A stretch of 64,000 nt of DNA from Microbacterium sp. LWH7-1.2. GTDB lineage: Bacteria; Actinomycetota; Actinomycetes; Actinomycetales; Microbacteriaceae. The position numbers and the translations under genes are program-made. This document shows, one piece after another, positions 44,453 through 52,441 of this stretch. The number at the start of each line of letters is the position of its first letter. Within the stretch, counting starts at the first letter, position 1. Below the pieces are notes generated by a model, which worked only from the letters and a program-made list of their open reading frames with translations, had not been told where the DNA came from and made no database searches. The stretch covers positions 3,472,001-3,536,000 of the forward strand of contig NZ_CP151637.1 of the NCBI RefSeq assembly GCF_038397755.1, given 5' to 3'.

Positions 44453-45441
44453 GCCAGCACGTCCTTTCGGGCGGAGTCGAGGGTGGGGGCGGCGTCGTGG
44501 GTGCGGGCGGAATCGTGGCCGCGTGCGACGTCGGCGTCGTACACGGGCTCGCTGAGCTCGCCGCGCCAGGTGTGGGCGGGGCGCCAGCCCAGGACCCGCC
44601 GGGCCTTCGCGTTCGAGAAGGCGGGCGCAGTGCCGGTGAGCCCCGCCGCGAGCTCTTCGGTGCCGGGCACGAACTGCGGCAGCAGCTCGGCGAGCGGCCG
44701 GCGGGCCAGCGCATCGTCGGCGCCGACGAAGAACACCTCGGCGTTGGGGATCTCGGGGAGCGCCACCAGCAGCGCGTCGATGAAGGTCGCGACGTCGCGT
44801 GCGTCGACGTAGTTGAAGAGGGCCGGCGCCGAGAGCGTGGGATCCGCGAGGCGCTCGCGCACGGTGTGACCCTGCTGCGTCGGGGTGTTCTGCCACTCCT
44901 CCGGCGCGATGACGTAGCAGGGGCGGAAGGCGGCGAAGCGAGTGGCGTCACCGGTCTGCCGGGCCAGCATCGACATGGTCTGCTCGGCGAGGAGCTTCGA
45001 CAGCGCGTACGCGTTCCAGGGCTTCGGCGTCGTCTCCTCGTCGACGGGGAAGCGCTCGGGGAGCCACCCCGTGGGCGAGTTGTAGCCGAGGACGGTGGGG
45101 CTCGACGCCGCCACGATCTTCGGGATGCCGGCGGCCACGCCCGCCGACATCACGCCCAGCGCCATCGTGGCGTTCGTCCGCAGGATGACGTCCTCGGGCG
45201 CGCTGAACGGCACCGCGATGGCGGCCAGATGGACGAGCGCATCGGCCCGGGTGCCGGCGATCGAGCGGGTCGCAGCATCCGTGTCGGTCAGGTCGACCGC
45301 GATCTGCTCGATGTCGTGCAGCTCGCCGGCGTCGGAGACGGCACGGTCGAGTGAGACCAGCTCGTGCCCCGCGGCGGTGAGCCCCGCGACCAGGCTGCGG
45401 CCGAGCCTGCCGGCGCCGCCCGTGACGACGATGCGGCTCAT
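44449..45441 (-). CDS. NAD-dependent epimerase/dehydratase-type uronate dehydrogenase
   Basis: 330 residues, SDR: VVTGGAGRLGRSLV at the N-terminus, LVHLAAIAVPF, and the catalytic WNAYALSKLLAE. Udh-type proteins oxidise glucuronate or galacturonate at C1 to the aldaro-lactone. They are usually about 265-275 residues; this one has a longer C-terminal part with extra NAD-epimerase features, so another sugar substrate cannot be ruled out. Overlaps at both ends (ATGA upstream, GTGA downstream) tie it into the operon. Confidence 0.75.
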   Translation of the reverse strand: MSRIVVTGGAGRLGRSLVAGLTAAGHELVSLDRAVSDAGELHDIEQIAVDLTDTDAATRSIAGTRADALVHLAAIAVPFSAPEDVILRTNATMALGVMSAGVAAGIPKIVAASSPTVLGYNSPTGWLPERFPVDEETTPKPWNAYALSKLLAEQTMSMLARQTGDATRFAAFRPCYVIAPEEWQNTPTQQGHTVRERLADPTLSAPALFNYVDARDVATFIDALLVALPEIPNAEVFFVGADDALARRPLAELLPQFVPGTEELAAGLTGTAPAFSNAKARRVLGWRPAHTWRGELSEPVYDADVARGHDSARTHDAAPTLDSARKDVLA

Positions 45442-46787
45442 GCGCGGAGGGTCGCGGCGCCGTCGGCCGCGAGGAAGCGGATGCCGAGATCGGAGACCTG
45501 CACCGGGAGTCCGGTCTCGAGGGAGCGGTTGCCGGCGATCCCGACCGCGATGGAGCACACGCCGTCGCGCCAGTCGGCGGGACGCGCGAGCGGGTCGTCG
45601 CCGGGGCCCTCGAACAGGTCGGCGAGCAGGAGCGCGTCGCCGCCGCCGTGGCCGTCGCTGTTGCCCTCGAGCGGCACCTCGTAGGCGGCCTCCCAGTGGC
45701 GCTGCACGATGAGCCGCTCGCCCTCGGGTCGCAGGGATCCGGTGGTGCCGGCATCGCTGGCGGACGGGTCGAGCACCGGGTGCAACCCCTCGTCGGCGAG
45801 CACGGCGCCGCGTTCGACGACCTCGAGCTCGGCCCGGCCCAGCGTGCCGTTGACCGCGACGCGGTATCCCTCCCACGGGGAGTGGGCGTTGAGGGAGTAC
45901 GAAAGGGTCGCGCCGGAGGTGTAGTCGACGACCAGGGCGAGGTTGTCCTCGATCGTGATGCCCTCGCCGAACACGTCGCGGTCGCGCAGGTACCCGTCGT
46001 GCTGCTCGGCGTCCAGGTACAGCGCCTTCAGGCGCTCGTCGCCGCGGAGGTCGAGTTCGAAGGCATCGCCGCCGTCGTGCGTGCCGCGGGCCGGACGCTC
46101 GCCGAGGCCTCGTGCCGCGGCGTTGCCGGCACCGTAGAAGCGCAGACCGCCGGAGGCGAACACCCGGCGCGGGGCGGAGCGGATCCACCAGTTCACGAGA
46201 TCGAAGTGGTGGCTGGCCTTGTGCACCAGCAGGCCGCCCGAGTGCTGCTTCTCGCGGTGCCAGCGGCGGAAGTAGTCCGCGCCGTGCTGGGTGTCGAGCA
46301 CCCACGAGAAGTCGACGGACGTGACTTCGCCGATCGCGCCGTCCTGGATGACCTGGCGAAGCGCCGAGTTGCGCGGCGAGTACCGGTAGTTGAACGTGAT
46401 GACGACCGCGCGGCCGGTGCGGTCGATGGCGTCCTCGATCGCCGCGGCGGAGGGTCCGTCGATGGTGAGCGGCTTCTCGACGACGACGTCGGCGCCGGCA
46501 TCCAGCGCCCGCACGATCAGTGGCGCGTGCAGGTCGTCCCGGGCGCAGATCACGACGCGCTCCACTGTCTGCTCGCGCACCATCGTCTCGAGGTCGTCGG
46601 GTGCGTAGACGGCCGGCGCAGAGAACCCTGCCTCGACCACCCGGTCGACGTAGTACTGCGCTCGCACCGGGTTCGGCTCGCAGATCGCGACCAGCACGGC
46701 GTCGTCGGCGTATCGGCCGATGATCGCGTCGACGTACATCTGGGCGCGGTGTCCCGCGCCGACGAGGGCATACCGGCGGTGGCTCAT
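45438..46787 (-). CDS. Gfo/Idh/MocA-family sugar oxidoreductase, first gene of the uronate operon
   Basis: 449 residues. N-terminal Rossmann domain RYALVGAGHRAQMYVDAI, then EKPLT with the catalytic lysine at about 95, and GGLLVHKASHHFDLVNWW with the HxxD-type active-site segment. The C-terminal domain is larger than average. It probably oxidises or reduces a uronide, perhaps turning an unusual uronic acid into one the downstream enzymes accept. GAGGAG lies before the ATG, and a LacI-type operator sits just upstream. Confidence 0.82.
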   Translation of the reverse strand: MSHRRYALVGAGHRAQMYVDAIIGRYADDAVLVAICEPNPVRAQYYVDRVVEAGFSAPAVYAPDDLETMVREQTVERVVICARDDLHAPLIVRALDAGADVVVEKPLTIDGPSAAAIEDAIDRTGRAVVITFNYRYSPRNSALRQVIQDGAIGEVTSVDFSWVLDTQHGADYFRRWHREKQHSGGLLVHKASHHFDLVNWWIRSAPRRVFASGGLRFYGAGNAAARGLGERPARGTHDGGDAFELDLRGDERLKALYLDAEQHDGYLRDRDVFGEGITIEDNLALVVDYTSGATLSYSLNAHSPWEGYRVAVNGTLGRAELEVVERGAVLADEGLHPVLDPSASDAGTTGSLRPEGERLIVQRHWEAAYEVPLEGNSDGHGGGDALLLADLFEGPGDDPLARPADWRDGVCSIAVGIAGNRSLETGLPVQVSDLGIRFLAADGAATLRA

Positions 46788-46797
46788 GCGACTCCTC

Positions 46798-46819
46798 AGG
46801 AAACGTTTTCTCAGGATAG
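46798..46819 (-). promoter_or_regulatory. -10 box and operator of the uronate operon
   Basis: AGGAAACGTTTTCT (46798-46811) is a LacI-type near-palindrome directly downstream of a minus-strand TATCCT box (46814-46819). A very similar site, GGAAGCGTTTCC, lies in front of the LacI gene at 49038-50051, which suggests that regulator controls this operon. Confidence 0.65.
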
Positions 46820-46871
46820 CAGTGTTGCGGGGAAGCGTTCGCTGAAGTCCCGGATCGCGAAGAGGTGCTGT

Positions 46872-47219
46872 TCAGCGCGACGTGTCGCGCTGCCAGGTGA
46901 TGGTGACTTTGAAGTTCGCCTGCACCGCCGTCGACGCGATCACGGCGCCGAGGTCCGCCGACATCTCGATCCCGAACTCGACGGTGACCTCGCTCGGCGG
47001 GTGGGGGCCCGAGCGGGCCGCATCGAGGACGGCGGTCGCCGCGGGCTGGACCCGCTGCACCACCGTCTCGAACGACTCGCTCGCCTGAGTGACCACCGCC
47101 TCCGAGACGCGACCGCGCAGGACCGGCCCATACGGGTCGTGACCTGCGCCCGGCCCGACAGAGGCGACCACCACCGACCCGCCCTCGCTCAACGGGAACT
47201 CCACCAGATTCGCGACCAT
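46872..47219 (-). CDS. Trypco1-type (CU044_2847-like) small protein
   Basis: 115 residues, beginning LVEFPLSEGGSVVV and ending with SEVTVEFGIEMSADLGAVIA and ANFKVTITW. These are the two halves of the Trypsin-co-occurring domain 1 family, which accompanies trypsin-like, CHAT and other effector proteases in predicted conflict systems of actinobacteria and cyanobacteria. GGGAGG lies before the ATG. It follows the CHAT gene by 11 bases on the same strand, so the two form a unit. Role inferred as adaptor or regulator; no biochemical function is known. Confidence 0.78.
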   Translation of the reverse strand: MVANLVEFPLSEGGSVVVASVGPGAGHDPYGPVLRGRVSEAVVTQASESFETVVQRVQPAATAVLDAARSGPHPPSEVTVEFGIEMSADLGAVIASTAVQANFKVTITWQRDTSR

Positions 47220-47230
47220 GCCCGCCCTCC

Positions 47231-48994
47231 CTACTGATTCAGCGTCACGACAGCGCCGAACTCGCCGCTGTTGTTCTCGAGGTCGGTGTCGTTGATCCCG
47301 AGCATCAGGCCACCCTGCGCCGGACACACGTAGGTGGTGCCGGTCCCGACGGGGAACCGCTCGGGCGTCGTGTCGAGCCTTCCGATGACCGCCCCCGTGT
47401 TGGCGTCGGGGAGGACGCGGGCCTCGGGCCGTTCCCCGGCTGGCAGCCCGTCCGGGCCGATCTGCGAGTCGGCCGTCTCGTCGAGCCAGCCGCGCCCGGT
47501 CACCTCGATCACGAACTCGTCGCCGAGGGTGCAGTAGAGCCCGACGTCGACCCAGTCGACGTCGAGAGGGACGGCGAGTTCGGCCGTGCTCGGCTGATCG
47601 CCGGACCCGCCGGACCCGCCGGGGTCGCGACCGAACGGAATCAGCGAGAGAGCGGTGACGACGCCGCCGATCGCGAGCACCCCCGCCGCACCCGCGAGCG
47701 CCCAGCGCCGCCACGTCGGCCGACGCGCCGGGCGTTCCACAGCGGCGGTGGTCGAGGGCGGTACCGGTACCGCTCTGTCGGCCGATGCCCGTGTCGACGC
47801 CGGCTGCGCCGGCGCTGGAGCGGCGCCCCGCGGGCGACCGGTCGCGTCGGCGGGTGCGGGCGATCGCGGCTGGGCGCTGTGGTCCGTCGGCACCGGTCCC
47901 AGATCGAACAGCTGGGCGTCGCCGCGGAGGTAGAGCACGGGAGTGACCCATTCGAGGGTTCCGCGACCTGCGCCGAGGATGCCGATCCGGCCGCTGCGCA
48001 CCGCCTCGTCGATGCCGCGGTTGTGGGCGAGCGCCGTGTAGAACCCCCGCGAGAAGGCGAGAGCAGCGTCATCGCTGATCGAGAACTGCATGGCGGCGAC
48101 CGCGTGTATGCCGCTGCGCGCGAGTGCGGCTGCGGTTCCCGAGAACAGATCCGTCGGCCCGCCGGTGCCCGACTGGCAGGAATTGAGCACCACGAGGCGG
48201 GGGGTCGGCTCGGCTTCGTCCAGCAGGTCGGCGAATGCCGAAGCCGTCACATAGTCCGCCCGGCCGTCGCGACCCACGAATGCCAGAACACCCTCGTCGG
48301 TCGCCGTGTCGTACGCGCCGTGACCGATGAAGTGCAGCACGTGCCACGCTCCCTCGAGCAGCTTCGTGTGCAGGCCGTCCCACGTGAGGTCCTCGAGCCA
48401 GCTCAGCTCGACGCGCCCGTCGTCGATGTGGGGCCCGAGCGCCTGCTCGAGCCGCTCGCGCTCCACCTCCACATCGAGCAGCGGAAGACCGCGCGGCGAC
48501 GAGATCATGCCGAGAACCCGGAGGGGCGGCGCGATCCGGAGGACGGGCGTGTGCGCCGCAGGCACGTTCCGGACGAGCGGCTCCTTGCGGCAGAGGTACC
48601 GGTCGGTGTCGGCGTCGTACAGCGCCTCCCACGGCAGTGCGGCGAGTCCGGGCGCCGTGAGGCGCAGGGAGACCTGCACGCTGAGCCCCCGCTCCGAGGC
48701 GACGGCGAGGCTCGTGCGGTACGCCGTGCCGACGCTCCCAGCGAACGCCGCATCGAAAAGCCGCCGGCCGACGTCCTGCAGCACCGCTTCGGTGTCGGAC
48801 ATCACCCGTCGGGCCGACACGGCCGACGACAGCACGCTGGCCTCGAGCAGCGGCCGCCGATCCACGAGCTCATCGAGATCGAGGTGGAAGGTCTCGGCCG
48901 GCTCGCCCCCGCCGACCGATCGCAGCACGCGCGCGACGTACGAGCCCGGCTCGGGTCCGGGCCCGATCTCCAGCTCCATCACGGCGGGGTCCAT
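47231..48994 (-). CDS. CHAT protease - transmembrane helix - LecA-like domain fusion
   Basis: 587 residues. Residues about 100-360 form a CHAT (caspase-HetF-associated with TPR) domain with the dyad His225 in HFIGHG and Cys273 in VVLNSCQSG. A Pro/Ala-rich linker follows (365-425), then a single helix at 431-454. The C-terminal 120 residues match the plan of the galactose lectin LecA (PA-IL): DEFVIEVTGRGW, GPDG, GAVIGRLD, then NDTDLENNSGEF, which keeps the ND...NNSG residues that bind Ca2+ in LecA. Topology predicts the protease inside and the lectin-like domain outside. Start ATG 48994, with a weak -10-like GACAAT eight bases upstream. Substrate and ligand unknown. Confidence 0.8.
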   Translation of the reverse strand: MDPAVMELEIGPGPEPGSYVARVLRSVGGGEPAETFHLDLDELVDRRPLLEASVLSSAVSARRVMSDTEAVLQDVGRRLFDAAFAGSVGTAYRTSLAVASERGLSVQVSLRLTAPGLAALPWEALYDADTDRYLCRKEPLVRNVPAAHTPVLRIAPPLRVLGMISSPRGLPLLDVEVERERLEQALGPHIDDGRVELSWLEDLTWDGLHTKLLEGAWHVLHFIGHGAYDTATDEGVLAFVGRDGRADYVTASAFADLLDEAEPTPRLVVLNSCQSGTGGPTDLFSGTAAALARSGIHAVAAMQFSISDDAALAFSRGFYTALAHNRGIDEAVRSGRIGILGAGRGTLEWVTPVLYLRGDAQLFDLGPVPTDHSAQPRSPAPADATGRPRGAAPAPAQPASTRASADRAVPVPPSTTAAVERPARRPTWRRWALAGAAGVLAIGGVVTALSLIPFGRDPGGSGGSGDQPSTAELAVPLDVDWVDVGLYCTLGDEFVIEVTGRGWLDETADSQIGPDGLPAGERPEARVLPDANTGAVIGRLDTTPERFPVGTGTTYVCPAQGGLMLGINDTDLENNSGEFGAVVTLNQ

Positions 48995-49037
48995 TTGCGC
49001 TCATTGTCCCGCCGCGCGTACTCCCGCAACAGTGGGC

Positions 49038-50051
49038 TCAGGCCGGCGCAGGGCCCGTCGTGCCGCGGATGGTCAGCTCGGGGAGGACGATCAGCGGATG
49101 CCCCGGCTCCGTGCCCTCGAGCAGCTCGCGCATGCGTGCCCACGCCTGCACGCCGAGCTCCGACGCAGGCACGGCCGCGGTCGTCAGCGGGGGAGTCGTG
49201 TACCGCGCGAACGGGATGTCGTCGAACCCCACGATCGAGAGGTCGCCGGGAACGCGGCATCCGTCCGCCTGCACCGCGCTCAACAGGCCCATCGCCACGA
49301 GGTCGTTGAAGGCGAGCGCGGCCGTGGCTCCCGACGCCAGCACCGCGGCACCTGCCGCAGCGCCCGCTTCGAAGTCGACGCCGCACGGGATCTCGGCGAC
49401 CTCAGTGTCGGGGTTCTGCGCGACGAACGACGCGATCGCCTCGAGGCGTGCGGTGTTCGCGACGCTGCCCGGCGCGCCGGCGAGGAAGACGATCCGCCGG
49501 TGCCCGAGCTCGTGGAGGTGGGCGAGCTGGGCGCCGAGGGCGGTGCGATAGTCCGCACGCACGTGCGGAACGCCGCCGGCGGCGCGGTTGATGAGCACGA
49601 CCGGCCGGAGTCCACCGACGAGCCGGTCGAGCTCGTCCTGCGGCAGGCGCGGCGCACAAAGGATGACGCCGTCGGTACGCCGCCGGGTCGTGCCCGCCAG
49701 CACCCGCTCCTCCTCGACCGACTCCGCCGAGTCGGCGACGAGCACGTGGTAGTCGTCGGCCGCGGCGGCGCGGCTGAGCCCGCGCAGGATCGCCTGGAAC
49801 GTCGGGTTGCCGAGGTCGGGAACGACCACCGCCACGGTCTGCGTCCGCCCGAGCACGAGGCTGCGCGCGACGGGACTCGCGGTGTAGTCGAGCTCGGCGG
49901 CGGCCTCCTTCACGCGCTCGGTGAGCGCGGGATCCACCGTGGGGTTGCCGTTCAGCGCCCGGGACACCGTCGACAGCGACACCCCCGCGCGCGCGGCGAC
50001 GTCGGCGATGGTGACGTGCGTCGATCGGTCGGTGCGGGGCGGTCGAGGCAT
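49038..50051 (-). CDS. LacI-family regulator, probable uronate operon repressor
   Basis: 337 residues: HTH VTIADVAARAGVSLSTVSRALN, then TERVKEAAAELDYTASPVARSLV and a full effector domain with FNDLVAMGLL and FDDIPFARYTTPPLTT. The ATG at 50051 follows GGGAGA. Its own promoter has a TAGGCT -10 and a GGAAGCGTTTCC operator, nearly the same as the site in front of the uronate operon, so autoregulation plus control of that operon is likely. The CHAT/Trypco1 pair lies between regulator and operon. Confidence 0.87.
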   Translation of the reverse strand: MPRPPRTDRSTHVTIADVAARAGVSLSTVSRALNGNPTVDPALTERVKEAAAELDYTASPVARSLVLGRTQTVAVVVPDLGNPTFQAILRGLSRAAAADDYHVLVADSAESVEEERVLAGTTRRRTDGVILCAPRLPQDELDRLVGGLRPVVLINRAAGGVPHVRADYRTALGAQLAHLHELGHRRIVFLAGAPGSVANTARLEAIASFVAQNPDTEVAEIPCGVDFEAGAAAGAAVLASGATAALAFNDLVAMGLLSAVQADGCRVPGDLSIVGFDDIPFARYTTPPLTTAAVPASELGVQAWARMRELLEGTEPGHPLIVLPELTIRGTTGPAPA

Positions 50052-50081
50052 CCGTAAGTCTCCCTGGGTCTCGGCGCGCTC

Positions 50082-50102
50082 AGCCTACCCGGAAGCGTTT
50101 CC
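50082..50102 (-). promoter_or_regulatory. LacI autoregulatory promoter
   Basis: On the minus strand TAGGCT (50082-50087) is a -10 box; GGAAGCGTTTCC (50091-50102), a palindromic LacI operator, lies just upstream of it within the promoter spacer. Confidence 0.65.
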
Positions 50103-50154
50103 TCAGCCCCACAGCTGCCCGGCCGGAGGTGCCCCGCCCGGGGCAGCCGCCCGG

Positions 50155-51186
50155 TCAGCCGCGCGGCGGGGTGCTCCCGCGCAGGATCACCTCGAGCGGG
50201 AGCTGCGGCTCGGCCTCCCATTCCGGGTCGGTGGCGGCGTGCAGAGCGTGGTAGCCGAGATCCTCGAGGGGCACGCGCACCGTCGTCAGACCGGGACGGA
50301 TGTCGCGACCCGTCGCGATGTCGTCGAATCCGGCGACCGCGATGTCGGCGCCGACCTGGCGTCCGGCGTCGCGCACGGCCGACATGATGCCGATCGCGAC
50401 GACGTCGCTGATGCCGAAGATCAGCGTGCCTGCGGGTACGTCGCCCTGGAGCAGCTCCGACGCGGCCGCGTAGCCGGCGTCCCGGGTGAACCCGGCGCGA
50501 CGGACCTCGCGCACCGTGCCGCCCGCATCCGTGAAGCCCTCGCTGAAGCCCTGGACGCGGTCATCGGAGGTGCGGATCCCCTCGGATGCCGCGAGCACGA
50601 TCGCGTCGCGGTAGCCGAGGCCGGCGAGCCGGCTGCCGAGTGCCGCCGCACCCCCGCGGTTGTCGATGGCGACCGAACGCGCGGTGCCCCCGCCGGGACC
50701 GACGACGACGACGCGGCCGCCCATGTTCGAGAACGCCTCGAGCTCACCCTGGAGCCCGGCGGCGTCAGGGCCCTCCACGCGGGAGGCCGCGAGGATGAGG
50801 CCGCGGGGCCGTTGTCCGCGGAGGGCCCGCACCAGTCTGACCTCGCGCTGCGGATCGCGTTCCGTGATCGCGATCGTGACGACCAGGCCGGCCTCGTCGG
50901 CGCCTCGCGCGACGCCCGAGGCGAGCTGGCCGAAGTAAGGGTCGGCGATGTCGGCGACCAGGAGCGCGACGATGGCGGCGGTGCCTCGCGCGGTGGCCTG
51001 GGCGGAGAGATTGGCCGTGTAGCCGAGCTTCTCGGCTGCGGTCTCGACGCGCTCGCGGTAGCTCTCGGCCACCTTCCGCGTCGAGCCGTTGAGCACCCGC
51101 GACGCGGTGGCGAGCGAGACCCCGGCCTCGCGCGCGACATCGTGGAGGGTGGCGGCGCCTCGGGTAGGCGCGATCATGTCGCTCAC
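50155..51186 (-). CDS. LacI-family regulator
   Basis: 343 residues if started at the GTG at 51186, which lies seven bases after a TAGACT box; an ATG at 51177 is in frame. HTH ATLHDVAREAGVSLATASRVLN, hinge-region ESYRERVETAAEKLGYTANLSA, then a ribose-binding-protein-like domain ending VILRGSTPPRG. It lies downstream of the TIM-barrel/DUF993/Gfo operon and divergent from a small ORF. An operator-like GGCAAGCGATTTCC lies upstream. It may control the 51-55 kb sugar genes and possibly the GH operon (inference from operator similarity). Confidence 0.85.
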   Translation of the reverse strand: MSDMIAPTRGAATLHDVAREAGVSLATASRVLNGSTRKVAESYRERVETAAEKLGYTANLSAQATARGTAAIVALLVADIADPYFGQLASGVARGADEAGLVVTIAITERDPQREVRLVRALRGQRPRGLILAASRVEGPDAAGLQGELEAFSNMGGRVVVVGPGGGTARSVAIDNRGGAAALGSRLAGLGYRDAIVLAASEGIRTSDDRVQGFSEGFTDAGGTVREVRRAGFTRDAGYAAASELLQGDVPAGTLIFGISDVVAIGIMSAVRDAGRQVGADIAVAGFDDIATGRDIRPGLTTVRVPLEDLGYHALHAATDPEWEAEPQLPLEVILRGSTPPRG

Positions 51187-51193
51187 AGGCCAG

Positions 51194-51242
51194 AGTCTAG
51201 AGCCTGTGTCCGGTTCCGGCGATAGATTGGCAAGCGATTTCC
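51194..51242. promoter_or_regulatory. Leaderless promoter and operator in front of the LacI gene
   Basis: On the minus strand TAGACT (51194-51199) is followed by seven bases and the GTG at 51186. GGCAAGCGATTTCC (51229-51242) is a member of the GG-N-AAGCG-N-TTTCC operator class and could serve both this gene and the small ORF on the other strand. Confidence 0.55.
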
Positions 51243-51270
51243 CTGTCGTTTTCCCCAGTTGAGGAACCAC

Positions 51271-51363
51271 ATGCCCCGGCTGCCGGTGCGCATCGATGGC
51301 GCGGGGGCGGTGACCCCGCGGCTGCGCGAGGTGCGGCTGCTGTCCGCGGCATCCGACCGCTGA
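51271..51363 (+). CDS. 30-residue ORF, possibly the stump of a lost gene
   Basis: A GAGGAA ribosome site lies seven bases before the ATG, and almost every codon ends in G or C, so the stretch looks coding. The peptide has no recognisable family. It follows an operator-like site and ends 27 bases before a strong terminator. It may be the start of an operon gene otherwise deleted, or a short leader peptide. Confidence 0.35.
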   Translation: MPRLPVRIDGAGAVTPRLREVRLLSAASDR

Positions 51364-51390
51364 GCAGCCTCGGCCGCGCGCCGGCAACGA

Positions 51391-51430
51391 CGAAGCGCCC
51401 GCGGGGGCCAAGAACCCCGCGGGCGCTTCG
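51391..51430. terminator. Perfect 16-bp bidirectional hairpin
   Basis: CGAAGCGCCCGCGGGG (51391-51406) pairs fully with 51415-51430 around an eight-base loop. It lies 15 bases after the stop of the minus-strand TIM-barrel gene and 27 after the plus-strand small ORF, so it can end transcription from both. Confidence 0.8.
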
Positions 51431-51444
51431 AGCTGGATGCGTCG

Positions 51445-52326
51445 TCAGCCGGCGACGCGGGCGCGAAGGTGGGGCGAGACGGATGCTGCGAACCCGGCGG
51501 CCGTGCGCTGCACGGCGACGAGCGGGTCGGTCGCCCAGATCTCCTCGTTGAAGATCTCGACCTCGATGTCGCGGTCGTAGCCGGTCGCCTCGACGGCGCG
51601 GGTCAGCGACGCGAAGTCGATGACGCCGTCGCCCGGGTAGTGGCGGCTCAGCAGCGGGTCGGCGGCCAGCGGCGTCTTCCAATCGCACACCTGGTACGTC
51701 GCGATGCGGCCCTCTCGGCCCGCGCGCTCGATCGACGACAGCACGTCCGGGTCCCACCAGATGTGGAACGTGTCTACGGTCGCGCCCACGACGGCCGGGT
51801 CGAAGTCGGCGGCGATGTCGAGCGCCTGCCCGAGCGTCGAGACGACGCACCGGTCGGACGCGTACATCGGATGCAGCGGCTCGATGGCAAGCGTCACGCC
51901 CGCGGCCGCGGCATCCGGAGCCAGCTCGCCGATGGCGTCGCGCACGCGCTCGCGCGCGCCGACCAGGTCGCGGGAGCCTTCGGGCAGCCCGCCGGCCACC
52001 AGCACGAGGACCGCGGTCGAGCCCTCGGCGCCCGCGGCGGCGAGCGTCGCGGCCTCCTCGATCGCGACGCGGTTGTCGTCGATGGACGCGCGGCGTGCCG
52101 GGCCTTCGGGCATCGTGAAGAAGCCCGAGCGGCAGTGCGTCGTGAAGCGCAGGCCCGAGTCGGTCAGCATCGATGCGGCCGTCGCGAGTCCCACCTCCTG
52201 CACCGGTTCACGCCACAGGCCGATCGCCCGCACGCCCGCCTCGGCGGTCACGCGCAGCGCGGTCGCGAGGTCGGCGTACTTGATCGTGGCCTGGTTGATG
52301 GAAAGGCGCGGGTCGACGGCGCTCAT
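51445..52326 (-). CDS. Sugar-phosphate isomerase/epimerase-type TIM-barrel protein
   Basis: 293 residues, AP_endonuc_2 / xylose-isomerase-like barrel. Metal and active-site stretches: LAIEPLHPMYASDRC (Glu and His), VGATVDTFHIWWDP (Asp, His), GDGVIDF and VEIFNEEIW (last Glu). Such proteins epimerise or isomerise keto-sugars, or act as inosose dehydratases. It is the last gene of the Gfo/Idh - DUF993 operon; a repeat element separates it from DUF993. Substrate unknown. Confidence 0.82.
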   Translation of the reverse strand: MSAVDPRLSINQATIKYADLATALRVTAEAGVRAIGLWREPVQEVGLATAASMLTDSGLRFTTHCRSGFFTMPEGPARRASIDDNRVAIEEAATLAAAGAEGSTAVLVLVAGGLPEGSRDLVGARERVRDAIGELAPDAAAAGVTLAIEPLHPMYASDRCVVSTLGQALDIAADFDPAVVGATVDTFHIWWDPDVLSSIERAGREGRIATYQVCDWKTPLAADPLLSRHYPGDGVIDFASLTRAVEATGYDRDIEVEIFNEEIWATDPLVAVQRTAAGFAASVSPHLRARVAG

Positions 52327-52346
52327 GCGCGCCCTTCCTTCTGAAG

Positions 52347-52422
52347 CGTGTCCCGATTTCCACCGCATACGGGGGTGCTCAGCGAGCGATTGTGGGACAT
52401 GAAGGCGAAAGATCGGGACACG
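52347..52422. repeat. Copy B of the TGTCCCG-bounded repeat
   Basis: CGTGTCCCGAT (52347-52357) and ATCGGGACACG (52412-52422) are perfect inverted ends; inside are GTGCTCAGCGAGC and GTGGGACATGAAGGCG. Copy A at 4258-4330 has the same order of internal motifs. Here it lies inside an operon, between the DUF993 and TIM-barrel genes. Confidence 0.7.
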
Positions 52423-52441
52423 GATGCCTCGGACCCGGCGC

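Noticed and set aside
46872..48994. The CHAT/Trypco1 pair as part of a type III CRISPR (Craspase) or gasdermin system
   Set aside because: No cas7-11, TPR-CHAT, Csx30 or gasdermin gene lies in the window; the LecA-like fusion points to a different type of system.
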